Source: Hawksworthiomyces lignivorus
Lineage: Eukaryota > Ascomycota > Sordariomycetes > Ophiostomatales > Ophiostomataceae
Direction: 5' to 3'
Assembly: GCA_002917075.1 (NCBI GenBank)
Contig: NTMA01000098.1
Span: 62,001 to 126,000 of the forward strand
Length of the DNA: 64,000 nt
The notes beneath the pieces are model-generated. The model was not told the origin of the DNA. It was given only the letters and a program-made list of their open reading frames with translations, and ran no database searches. Shown piece by piece: positions 10,397-21,030 of the stretch. A program made the position numbers and the translations under genes. The first letter of the stretch is position 1. Each line of letters begins with the position of its first letter.

Positions 10397-12301
10397 ATGG
10401 CTCCTCTAAGCCGTTTCGCCGTGCGTTCTATCGTTAGCCTTCTAATTGCTGCCACGACAGTCTCTGCGCGAAACACTGTCACTATCGCCAATGGCACCAT
10501 ACAAGGCATCAAGTGCAATAGTTCTGATGCTGTTTCATTTCTGAGCGTCCCGTATGCCAAGGCTCCAGCTCGTTTCTCAGCACCGCAGCTCTATGACGAA
10601 AAATACAACAGTAACGGTACTCTGCTGGCAACTACTCCGGCGCCCAACTGTCCTCAGTTTGGTTCCGGTGCCTTTGACGAACAAGGTCCACAATCAGAAG
10701 ATTGGTGAGTATTCAAATTCGAAAACCATTTCGTCTAAGACACACTTCAGATCTAATATTCGGCTAGTCTTTTCTTAGATATATACGCTCCCACAGATGC
10801 GACAGCTTCATCTAATCTTCCCGTCAAAGTATGGCTTTATGGCGGCAGCAACGAGGCCGGTGGCATTTCTGACCCGACGTATACAGGCTGCTTCGCAGTG
10901 GCTGATTCTATTATGGTCGCCGTCAACTACCGCCTAGGTCCGCTTGGATATCTGCTTCTTCCAGAGGCAAACATAACGGGAAATTATGGTACTCTAGATC
11001 AATTGGCTGCTCTGCAATGGGTACAAGACAATATCGGCGCTTTTGGCGGTGACCCGTCGCAAGTCCTAATTTTTGGCCAGTCGGCTGGCGCCATCGATAC
11101 CTTTGTGTTGACGACTTTGCCACAAGCCGGAAAGCTGTTCTCTGCTGCAGCGATGGAGTCTGGCGGCGGGCGTGATCTGCCTACAATTGCTGAAGTTGCC
11201 GACTTCAATGGAAAGTACGCAGCTGCTCTCAATTGCAGCTCAGCAGACCTGGCCTGTCTGCAGGGTGTCTCCATCTCGGCTCTGAATACTGCTGTAACTA
11301 CGACCTTGGACGAAGTGTATGGCCCTTACTACGCCTCCATCCTCGGCGCCGACTCGTTGTTGGAAAGTGACGGAAAAGGCGAAACTTGGGGCCCGGTATT
11401 TGACGGTGTTGTAATCCCCCAACAGCCATCTGAGGTTGGCTTGCAGGTGCCGAGCATTCTCGGCAGCAACTCCAACGACGGCTCGCTGTTTGTCTTGGGC
11501 CAATACGGGGCGGGTGCTTTCACGCTCAACGAGACCGACTACGACGCCTTTTTGAACGTCAGCTTCGGGCCGCTGGCAAGCACCGTCAACGAGACCTATC
11601 CCCTCTCTCTGTTTGCCGCCGCCATCCCGCCTTCCCTGCGTTCTTCTTTGCCCAGCCCAGCTTACTACGCCATGACCACCATCATTACGGATGTCGGCTA
11701 CGCCTGCCCCGCCCACCGTGCCCTGGTGTCCGCGGCCGAGCGCGGCATCGACGCATATGCTTACCGCTTCAACCACACGCCGAGCTGCGCATGGTATCAA
11801 GGCATACCCACGTCCGAGTCGATCCTCGATCTGCTCGGCTCGACACACACAGCCGAGATCCCATTTGTCTTCGGAATGACCCAAAACCTGCCACCACCAT
11901 CGGGTAACTGCAGCTTCACAGCAGCGGAGGTCGGCATCTCCAGCTTCATGCTGGGAGCCTGGAATACCATGGCCATTAATAGGCGTCCAACGGTGGGCGG
12001 TCATGGCAACAGCTCTGTTGATTGGCCCACATGGAACCAGACTACAAGCACTGGTCTTTATGTTGGCGCCGAGGGCGTGTCAGTTGAATTCGTCAACTTC
12101 AGCAGCTGTGCCTTTTGGGACGCGCTCGAGACCACCATGGTGAGCCTCGACGCTAACTCTTCGAGCAACGCCTCTGGTACTGCTACCGGAAGCAGCAGCA
12201 GCTCATCTACGAGCAAGAGCGGTGCTGCAAAAAGCATTGCTGTATCATTCCTTTCATCTTCTGCCTTGCTGATAGTAATTGCCACGGTATTATTCATGTA
12301 G
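10397..12301 (+). CDS. GPI-anchored type-B carboxylesterase
   Basis: Two exons, 10397-10704 and 10768-12301, with a 63-bp GTGAGT...TAG intron restoring the conserved SEDCLFLDIYAP; 613 residues. Residues 1-24 form a signal peptide. The alpha/beta-hydrolase core shows GTIQG, SVPYAKAPARF, the nucleophile elbow GQSAGA (Ser208) and the His region STHTAEIPFVFG. Two departures from the family consensus are visible: the oxyanion-hole HGG is YGG (residues 127-129), and the acid position reads NSNDGS, giving Asp where most members have Glu. The C-terminus is a Ser/Thr-rich spacer followed by a hydrophobic end, a GPI-anchor signal, so the enzyme is probably displayed on the cell surface or wall. Type-B carboxylesterases hydrolyse esters; the substrate is unknown. 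Confidence 0.9.
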
Positions 12302-13729
12302 AACACGCATGTATTTAGATTCGATTCCCCAAAAAGTAGTTTAGAAGAGGCGAGCAATATCTCTTCATAAAAATAGATTTCTTTTTTTCAAATAATAAGC
12401 TTTTTTTGTGGACTACAATTCTTGTGAATTCGGATTGCATTCTCGGTATTGATAAATCTGAAGTCGGCCCAAACCGACCACGTTAAAATAAAAGTCATAC
12501 GTTAGTGTAATCCAAGCTTTGTCGTTAATTTCGCAGGGAATTCTTCTTAAAGATTTGATGAAAGACAACATGATCCTGCTCAGAGTATTCACCTCTGTTC
12601 TAGTTTTCGGGTAAGCGGCAAGCTCTCCCCACAGAAGAGCTTCATGCTTGGCATATATAACAGAGAAGCACATAGTTGAACACGGATCATAGACCTGACA
12701 AAATTAGTAGTTTTATACTGAGGGAAGTTCCAAAGAGTCTAAAGGCAGATAAGTTGGGGGATTGTCCGGCTTGTTAGATTAATCTTGAAGTCTGCGGAGC
12801 TAGAAGCACCTCTGCCCTCCCGTATTTGGCAGCCTCCGAAACAACCCAGAAACGCGGCTGTGGTTGAGGATCCGCTATTCGCCCGGCTTGTTAATATTTG
12901 GCACTCTTCTTTTTGAATATACTTATTCAATGCTATTTTATGCAATAAGGCACAGAAATAACCTTTTTCCAGCGCCCCAGATATTTAGTTCGGCTGCTCT
13001 TCTGCTCACCTGTAAATTACTCCTCTCTGTTGCGGGTTTCAATTATAGCAATTCATGAAGTCATCGGATATCGTGAATGAGGCAACACCGATCAGCTGTG
13101 ATCTATGGAAAAGTTATACCAAACATACGAAGAACAGTATTAGAGATTAAATCGCCGGTGGGTGCCGGATAGGCTCCGAAAACAATTTATTTTCCGAATT
13201 CAGCTACCAGGTGCCACCATTGCATACATGGAAGCAACTCTCTCGTCTCTTTGTGTTGCAGTTTATGTTTTCATGCGGCCATTTATCACGATGCCATCTT
13301 CCGAATCCCGGACTCGATGCTGCATATTTTTCTTTACTGTTTGCAGCCCTATAAACTCTAATGTAAATTAAAGTATCAACTGTTGATGGCATTATCACCT
13401 CTGCCCACGAAGCATGGGGTGTCTGTTCGGAGGACCTCTGGCTCTCCGGACACACCAAGTCCGTACATTGCCTATAACTCGTACCAGGAGGACAAATGCT
13501 GCTTAGAGTAATAGAAGATATGAAGTCCGTAATGGCATCCGGGCAGTCCCTGGCGTCTAAGTCCAAGTATATATATCGTTGCCGCATCCTCTTCTGCCGA
13601 TGCACATAGTTATCACTCGTATTCTCTATCCTTCCTCATCAGACTCCAGACAATTTTCGAATTCCATATTCAAAAGATCCTTACCGAGCCGCATATTTCA
13701 AAGAGAACATAGCCATCAGCCCTACAACT
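12302..13729. other. Intergenic stretch
   Basis: About 1.4 kb without a convincing gene. An 86-codon minus-strand frame (12413-12673) and a 133-codon Cys-containing minus-strand frame (13204-13605, GTG start) are open but match nothing I recognise; they could be chance or relics. Confidence 0.45.
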
Positions 13730-14364
13730 ATGAAGATCTCTGTTCACACCCTTAGTTTTTTGGCCTCACTGTAGGTGGCTTAAATTGCTGATGCAGCAGG
13801 ATAACGTTAATATTACAAAGTCAAAGCTGACGGGTATCTCCCTCCAGGGTCACTGTTGCCATGGCGCAGCACGGTCCACCGGGACCGCCGGGACCGCCGG
13901 GCTGGCACGGGCCTGGTCCATGGACACCACCAGGTGCGTCCTCCACCCCTGCTCCTGAAACTTCTGCCCCCCAGCAGCAACCGCCACCGTCAGAACCGGC
14001 ACCAGCGCCGGAACCAACCGAGACACCCGCGACACCACCACCAGGAGAAACGGTGCCGCCGACGGTGACGATAGCTACAGGCTCAACAAGCTACACAGTT
14101 GGACCCGATGGGCTGACCACACCAGTGGCCTTCACCACGGGACTCAACGGTGTTCCCACGCCGGTGGCATACACTACGGGACTCAACGGTCTGGCCACGC
14201 CAGTCCAATACACCACCGGCATCAACGGCCTGCCCACGCCTGTGCAGCCGTATGTCGCCTACACGACTGGACTCGATGGCCTGGTGACCCCGGTCACCAA
14301 CGGGCCCGTGTTCACGCCGTTCATCTCCAATGGCAAGAAGCTCGAGCCTTTCCGCTTCTGGTGA
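13730..14364 (+). CDS. Small secreted proline-rich protein with TTGLNGxxTPV repeats
   Basis: Two exons, 13730-13770 and 13848-14364, separated by a 77-bp GTAGGT...CAG intron; 185 residues. The 13-codon first exon was found by hand: joined to exon 2 it yields a clear signal peptide (MKISVHTLSFLASLVTVAMA, then Q). The mature N-terminus is collagen-like (GPPGPPGPPG), followed by a Pro/Gln/Ala/Glu-rich linker. Next come about five copies of a 13-residue unit with consensus [FY]TTGLNGLxTPV (roughly 14089-14310), then a short tail. It has essentially no cysteine, unlike many effector-type small secreted proteins. No enzymatic domain is visible. A cell-wall, matrix or host-interaction role is inference; the family is not one I can name. 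Confidence 0.8.
14089..14310 (+). repeat. In-gene tandem repeats coding TTGLNGxxTPV units
   Basis: Degenerate 39-bp-period repeats inside the secreted-protein gene, about five units. The period is one multiple of three codons, so copy number can change without breaking the frame. One unit is interrupted by an extra Pro-Tyr-Val insertion. Confidence 0.8.
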
Positions 14365-15602
14365 AGGACTATGCGGATAGTCTTATCTGGTGGGGAGACG
14401 GTATAAGATTGGGAATTGGTCTTATTTTGTTGGGAGTTTTTCGAGCTTCGGGATATGTATACACTCATTATATGTGGCTTCTGCTGGAAAGGTTTATTTT
14501 AATACTTGGGAGGGCTCCAAGCCGCATGTGCACTCTTTGAGAAGCATAGTTTACTGGCTTGGACTAATGGTTTGGTTGAGAAGTTGAGAACTAATTCTAC
14601 ACTCATTTGCTCCCGCGTCACAACTAACCGAACTGGTAACCGGTTGGTGACATAAGACACTTACAAATGCACAATTACCAGGGGAGGGTTTTAAAGGAGA
14701 GCATTCGCACCCCTGAACCATATAAAAAGGACCAAGTATCTTCAACTGCAAAGTGGCATGCGTCATTGTTGGGGCAAGGCTGAGACGAAGAGAGCAGTCC
14801 CTTTCTGCCGATGCCCTTCCCCGCTCCACACCAGATCTAGGATCTCTGAGTCAGACAGAAATGGAAGCATCTGAGAAATTGTCTGTTTTCCTTCGTTTAG
14901 ATGCTGTGGAATCAATTCTTACGAATGGGGGTAGGGAGAGTCGTGAAGGGCGGTAGGGCGCTGAATGACATGTCAAAGCGCTAACAAATTTTGGTGTAGA
15001 TTCTATATAACATTGTTAGCCGAGAGCACCAACGGAGGTGTTCAGTAATCAGAAAATAGGAAAAATGCTCCCGCCGTCGCGCCACCACCTTCGCTCTCGC
15101 ATTCAGAAACAAGAGCCAAACAGGAACGAGGAAAAATAGAACGATCAAATGAAAACCAAAAGTGAATTATTCAGCGGAAGTGTTTTCTGCTTATGAAGAA
15201 GTTCTTTTGCACCCTTTCTGGCAAAACGTCATTTCTTCTTTAGGAGTCTTGTCTCGGCTCGCGGCGTTGTAGCGAGGCTATTTTGGCGAGAACACCTCCG
15301 CGGTAAGACTCAGCTTCGTCTTATATCCCCAACCAATCGCCCAACCCTTCTTTCTCCACGCAGGATACAAAAGAATTGATATCTTTTTAGTTTCATATCT
15401 TTCCCCAATGTTCATAGTATTTTCTGCTTCACTTTGTTGAGCTCTTCAAGGCCTCCACAGTACACGTGTTCCACCGTGAACCTCGTGCTTTCGAGCCCAT
15501 TTACCACATTTGGCCTTTGACATCCTCCACTTAAATAGCATAGCCTCGAGTCAAAGGGCTGTAGGTAATTCCCACTCAAAGGGACTTACCTCTGACATTG
15601 CC
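14365..15602. other. Intergenic stretch and bZIP promoter/leader
   Basis: No gene recognised. A CCAAT box lies at 15333-15337, followed by pyrimidine-rich sequence. The frame of the bZIP first exon is open upstream to 15510 but without an ATG, so a long 5' leader is likely. Confidence 0.5.
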
Positions 15603-17892
15603 ATGCCATTCATGCAGAACGATCTTGATATTCTTAGTGCGGAGCAGTATGATATTGGTATTCCGCTCCCAGTCACTAAGGCAACTCGGAGTTCCAAGCG
15701 GAAGCTGTCGCTACGGAATCGGTCTTCCGGAACTGGTTCGCCGGCTCTCAACAGTGTACTTCAGAGCGTCGAAGATGAGTCTGTAGAAGCAACACCAGAT
15801 ACGAAGAAATCACCAAAACGAACCAAAACCATGACCGGCGACAGTGAAGACGGGGAAGAGGACACAGAAAAGAAGCGGACGCGTGGCCGCCCACGCATTG
15901 ACGTTAAGGATGTGACCGCGGCCGATGTAGGTTTCTATTTGCTATTGTTTATACCTTAAACCCCCCATTTTGCTGACAAAATTACAGAGGAGGCGGACAC
16001 AAATCCGGCTGGCCCAGAGAGCCTACCGTAGCCGGAAAGAGAAGGCAATTGTGTCACTCGAGAAGAAAGTCCAGTCGCTCAAAGAAGCCAACGAGGCCAT
16101 GAGCAATGCATTTATGAAGCTTCACGACTTCACTGTGTCTCGTGGCCTGCTGGATGCGCATCCGGACCTGGCGCAGCAGCTTTGCCAGACGACAGAGATT
16201 TTTTTGGAGCTGGCGCGGCAATCTAGTGCTGATGAGGACGAGGACAATGACGACGAGGAACATGTTGGCGGTGCCAACATGAAAGCTGGAGAAGATGTGA
16301 GGGTGTTTGCAAAGAAGCAACAGGAAATTGCCAATGCGGTCAAGACACTCGGCTATCAGTCTCGAGCCGATTCGAGTTCGCCGGAGGCAACCGTGGTTTC
16401 TTCCAAACTACAAACAATTGCTACGGGTAGCAACCCTAGCCGTCAACTGCCGACCCAGCTGTACGGCGGCCTTATTCTTGGGCTGTCTCCAGAGTTATCG
16501 AACAGTAACAGTTCTTATACGGACCAGTCTCCGATCTATGACAACGGCTTAGTTGTCGGCGAAAGCAGCAGCTCGGGGGCCGGCATACCGCAGAGTCTTA
16601 CTACATCTGCTTCATCATTCTTCACTGGTGGCAATGATGGCAGCAGCGATAGCAATGCCCTCGTGCCAATTTCGGCCTCAATGAGCAATGTCGGCCTCAG
16701 CAACCAATTTTCGTTTGACACTTCATCTTTCTCTCTATTTTCTACCTATCCATCGCAACCGGACACGACTTCCGCAACAGCACTCGGGCTTGTTACCCCC
16801 CCTCTAGCAGATACAAGCTCCTTTCTTAGTGCTGCAGCTACAGGCAGCCCTTATGCCAGTTTACCATTACCAAAGTCGTTTGCGCACCTCGAGGCCTCCT
16901 TTGGTTTGCGTCTCCGGCGTACGGTAATCGAGAGGGCCTATGCGCTCATCACCAGCCCGAATCCTCCACCAGATATGTACGCAAGGATGTTTGGCTTTTG
17001 CATCATTTTTGAACCCGTAGACAAGATAAAGGCGCGCCTGCGCAAAGGCATGGAAAGTCCGTCTCGCATCGCAAAGTTTGACCGTTGGGAACTGCCGTTT
17101 GTGAGCCGGGTCGACACAGAAGGACAATCGACGGCTGATAGGTCTTCCTCGTTGGAAGAGGGTGGCAGCGGTGGCAACCAGAATGCTACGTCGGGTCGTG
17201 TGCAACCCAAGATAAACGTCACTCTGCCCGGTTTAGAAGGAATGTTTTACGATTGCGAGGAGACTGAGGTATACTTGCGCGAACGTGGCGTGGATATCCC
17301 ACCCGGCACGGACCGAATTATTGTCGCGGTGGACGATGCAGACTTTGGTGTGGGTACCACAACTGGTGCGACGGCGACTGCAAATCTCAGCAATATCACC
17401 AACGCCGCTAAAGCCGACGCTGATAATAGTAGCGGTGACTTCAGCTCTCTCTCTGGAGCTGGCGGCGTGTTTGATTTCCTATCTACTCCCATAACCACAA
17501 GCCGTAAGAGTCCTTCACGGGAGACCGCCATGGACTGGGACGCTGGCGATATTACTGGCAGCACCACAGTCGTGACGAGAACGACAGGGACCGGCAGCCA
17601 TGTCACTGATGAGGATGCCCTGATGTCATCCTTCTTGACTGGCCCCTTATTTCCACAGACCCAGACGTCCTCGTCTGGAGCTTCACGGCGGAGACTGCTG
17701 AGCCTAGATGTGAATGATTTTGTTAATGGTAAGTTGCCTTGTTTTATTTCGTTATTGTTCACAAATAGTTCAAGCTAACAGAATGAAACAGAGCTGATAC
17801 GTCGCGGTACATGCTTGGGTCAGACGCCCGGCTTCAGAGTAAATGATGTGAATGAAGCCTTTTGGAGCGCTGTCCGGTCTGCATCGGCATAA
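15603..17892 (+). CDS. bZIP transcription factor
   Basis: Three exons, 15603-15926, 15988-17728 and 17792-17892; introns of 61 and 63 bp with GTAGGT/CAG and GTAAGT/CAG ends; 721 residues. The first 108 residues are acidic and basic with a GRPRIDV motif like an AT-hook. Exon 2 opens at the basic region RRRTQIRLAQRAYRSRKE, the fungal Yap/AP-1-like DNA-contact signature, and continues into a leucine-zipper-like heptad segment (VQSLKEANEAMSNAF). The middle is Ser/Thr/Ala-rich. A conserved C-terminal region typical of this fungal bZIP group follows: FGLRLRRTVIERAYALI, PGLEGMFYDCEETEVYLRER and, from exon 3, CLGQTPGFRVNDV. A nuclear DNA-binding regulator; targets unknown. Without splicing, the third exon would be missed. 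Confidence 0.9.
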
Positions 17893-18142
17893 ATGGTCAT
17901 GCAGTGTATATCCTTTATGTTTTGGGCCGGGACGTGTTAATACCGTATGCATACAAGGAGTTTATATTACAGTTGTTTATTCTTTTGCAAGGCTTTTCTG
18001 TTTAATTGGCGCTCCGGATAAGATATAATGACAGAATAGAGGGTGATGATCAAAGGAAAAGACAAATCTCCCATAGATCTATACAACAAACATGGAAACC
18101 CAGGAATGAAGGTGTTTAGAGAACTTGATATCGTGCTAATAT

Positions 18143-19257
18143 TTATAAGCTTTGCAACTGTGCCTTTTCAAGGCGTTCTTTCTCCTCCTTGTCGGCCAGA
18201 GCCTGTTCCGCATCCACAATCTGCATCATCGCCTTGGAGCGCGCCAACATGTCAGCCATCTCGATGTTCAGCTTTGCATTCAGATAGTGGATGCCAGCCA
18301 TCACGCTGTCCGCGTATGTCGGTTCCTCGCTGTCTGGTGGACTGGAAGCGACACCTTGGCTAGTATTCTGCGCCAGGATCCTCTCCCACATGTCCTCTTG
18401 CTCGGCAAAGCCGAGCTCCTCGCGCTGCAGGCGAGTGACCAGTAGAATCCGGTCTCGCCGCTTGCGGCCCTTGTCCCGGATCACTCGCGACAGTATGGGC
18501 GACTGTGGCTTCCCCCTTCGCAGGAATGGAATTCCCGTCGCGTCTGTCGCTAGCACGGGCACGCGGCGTCTTCCTCGCCCATCTTTGACGAGTTCAGAGA
18601 GCGGCTTGGGCGGTGCGGTTGGGACATATTCGTAGGTTTGGTAAGTAAATTTGCCGTCTGGGGAGCGGCCGCCAGAACCAGGAATGATTCGCCGTGTCAG
18701 CAGTGGGACTGATTCATGGCGCGGTGCTGGAGCTGGGGCTGCACTCTTTTTCTTTTTCTTGGGTCGAGATCTGGTATTGTTAGACGCCGAAGGGTTGCTG
18801 ATGGCGGCAGCAGCTTGCTCTTCGAGAAATGTAACAATTGACCGGTGCGCTTTCGAGTCTGGGGTTTGTGCCTCGGCCAATAAGTCCAAACACTACATTA
18901 TCTAGTTAGATATGATGCGCAAATAAAATTATCGCATACGCTTTCGAGGACTTGCTCTGTAGCCGTTGTTCAGCGCGGCGAGAACTAGACGAGGACTGGT
19001 ATCTGCACGGTTCATCTGGAACGTGTTTCGAATTACGGCCTGGATAGGGTGTGCGGATAGGCGACCCTTTGACGGAGAAAGAATATGATCTGGGAGAGGA
19101 ACTGTTTTGGCCCTCCGAACGAGGGCCTTATACAAGGCAAAGCCTACATCGCAGGTGTCAGTGAGAGGAAAGGTCTCCTTTCTTCTTTTTTATGAAGTAA
19201 ATACTGACATGCCGTACGATGCCGCGAGTTGCGGGCGGGGATGAAGAATGCCGGCAT
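18143..19257 (-). CDS. LYR-motif protein, Cup1-like
   Basis: Three exons on the minus strand, 19257-19209, 19143-18956 and 18892-18143; 328 residues. The start was placed by hand: MPAFFIPARNSRHRTA joins through a 65-bp intron (GTCAGT...TAG) to CFALYKALVRRA, a LYR-type motif with Lys for Arg. The conserved block AHPIQAVIRNTF and NRADTSPRLVLAALNNGYR follows. The second intron fits only as a GC-AG intron (donor AGA|GCAAGT), giving GYRCLDLLAEAQ; GT donors nearby leave a frame with a stop. The C-terminal half is basic (KKKKK near residue 125) and ends in a Lys/Glu helix. Members of this fungal family carry a complex-I-LYR-like fold, usually linked to mitochondrial assembly; the specific client is unknown. 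It lies head-to-tail with MMS2. Confidence 0.8.
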
Positions 19258-19769
19258 TCATCTGTCGTTCGGAGCGACCCGGTGACAATTGTGAAGAGAA
19301 GAGTGTCAAGTGTCTCTTGTACTCTGTTGAAAACGTTATGGCACAGAGGTCTCCTGCTACGAGCTCAAAAAATTAGTTCTAGTTACCAGCGCTGGCGCGT
19401 TGTCACGTGCCGATCTCTTTACCACACCTTTGCGACGAGGCTCTGTTGCGAGTGGACGACAAGTCTAAAGGTCACAGCACTGAGCCAGAAGAAACTTGAG
19501 AAGGGCAAGCAGTTACGTGTGTCGGAGAAAGAATGCCATAACAAAATTACAAATGCTAGAGAGAAATCAAAAACAAAGCATGTCGTACAAAGAGATCCCC
19601 CCTGGTTTACCGCAACGAAGACGCCTCCCAGAAATGCCAACACCTTTCAGCTGCCGCCAGTCGCTGCTGAGCCCACATCCATTGTTTATTCTTTCTCTGT
19701 TTCTTTCACTTGAGCTCGCGTACTTGCAGCCTTAGTCTAGGCTGTAATTGCTCCTCGCAGGCCCACACA
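19258..19769. other. Intergenic: promoter of Cup1-like gene and 3' flank of MMS2
   Basis: Both flanking genes are on the minus strand. A plus-strand 164-codon frame (19219-19713) covers this interval but overlaps the first exon of the Cup1-like gene and shows no conserved feature. No RNA gene seen. Confidence 0.5.
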
Positions 19770-20548
19770 TCAGATAGTGTCTTTATAAATGGCGTATCGG
19801 GAACCTTCCGGAGGCTGAGGAAGCTTCTTGTTCTCCTCCATGTACCTGTGGAAGAATAAAGTGTCAGCATGTAAAATCTGATATATTCGTTTCGCAGCGT
19901 ATGTTTCGCAGAGCTGCAGTATGAGCTTACTTCCGTATGGCAATAAGTGCGGCTTCCAGACTGAGCGGGTCTTCCTTGGGCCGCGGGTTCTTAGACAGCT
20001 GCGCTGCTATGTTCTCCCAGTCACGAAGAATTCCAATAGAGTTTCTATCCACGAGCCCGTCTACATTGTTGACACCAGGGAGGTTGATCTGGCTGACGAA
20101 GTTTATCACTGGCGGCTCCTTGGGGTAGTTCTCGCCACATTGCATCTTGAGCTCGTATATTCGGTTCTCATGGTTTCCCTACGTCCCAAGGACAAGCAAG
20201 TCAGCAACGCATTGAATAGCTTGGCTGGAAACACAGAACTCCACTACGCTGTGGAAAAATAGTGTGCAGTGCTGGTCCGTCTCACATGTGGTGGCCCCCA
20301 GATTGTACCTCGCCAGTTTGTCATCAGGATATCCTCAGGATCCTCCAAGCCATACGAGCAAGCACCTGCCGTCGTGTCAGTTTCACAGAAAAACCCTCAT
20401 ATAAAAACCGTTGATAGTCCATTATATTGGTTTTCCTGCCGCTGGCTCGAGATGTTCGGATCGTTGTCTTACCAGCGCCCATGCCCTTCTCGCCCTTCTC
20501 GAGCTCAGCCAGAAGCTTGAAATTACGCGGAACCTGCGCGACCGCCAT
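19770..20548 (-). CDS. MMS2: Ubiquitin-conjugating enzyme variant Mms2
   Basis: Four exons, 20548-20473, 20365-20286, 20178-19931 and 19845-19770; all GT-AG; 159 residues. The spliced product starts MAVAQVPRNFKLLAELEKG and continues through GMGAGACSYGLEDPEDILMT, NWRGTIWGPP, HENRIYELKMQCGENYPKEP, PPVINFVSQINLPGVN and KLPQPPEG. These are the hallmarks of the UEV Mms2, which lacks the catalytic Cys and partners Ubc13 to make Lys63-linked ubiquitin chains in post-replication repair. The segment between NSIGILRDWENIAAQ and AALIAIRKYM is longer and unlike the usual LPCLAQW...TMETVL stretch as I know it; no GT-AG intron explains it. A 481-bp divergent promoter is shared with MON2. Confidence 0.9.
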
Positions 20549-21030
20549 TGCTCCAGGTAGAATCAGTGAAGAAATCACTATCTAATAAGATTTTTTGAGG
20601 TGGATGGCCAAGGGGATATCCCGAAAAAGAAGAGTTGTAGAGACTGGAAAGAGAATAGAGTCACGATCAACTGAGAAATCGTAGCACCAACTTGACGGGG
20701 CGCAGAAGCAGCAACTGCGGGGTTACTTTTTGGAGGGCTGTGACCTGCTCATACCTACGTAAAGGTCGGAAAGGCGGTGAGGTTTCTGCCGCCTTCCGGG
20801 CCATCCACATACGTATACAATCTAGTAGCTCTTGACTTTACAACACGTAACTCGCTCCATGTCAAGTCGCGTCCCACCAGACAATTTAAGGCGGTAGCAA
20901 TTAATGCAATAAACTCTGCCGTTTCCAATTCCATTCCAGAGCCGCGCCAAAAGCTGGAGAAAGCTTGTCAATAGACTGACAGGACGTATGTCACTATGTC
21001 GAAAGATCCTGACCAACTTGAGAGAAAACC
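20549..21030. promoter_or_regulatory. Divergent promoter region between MMS2 and MON2
   Basis: A 482-bp interval between the two start codons, transcribed outward on both sides. I see no obvious TATA box and no coding potential. Confidence 0.5.

Noticed and set aside
11240..12004. 254-codon minus-strand frame inside the carboxylesterase
   Set aside because: Opposite an intact catalytic domain; no recognisable motif.
12319..12328. GATTCGATTC-like sequence considered as a tRNA T-loop
   Set aside because: No acceptor, D or anticodon arms can be folded around it; no tRNA found in the window.
13204..13605. 133-codon minus-strand frame with several Cys, considered as a small secreted protein
   Set aside because: No ATG start, no signal peptide and no splice model giving one.
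19219..19713. 164-codon plus-strand frame upstream of the Cup1-like gene
   Set aside because: Overlaps the conserved first exon on the other strand and has a random-looking composition.
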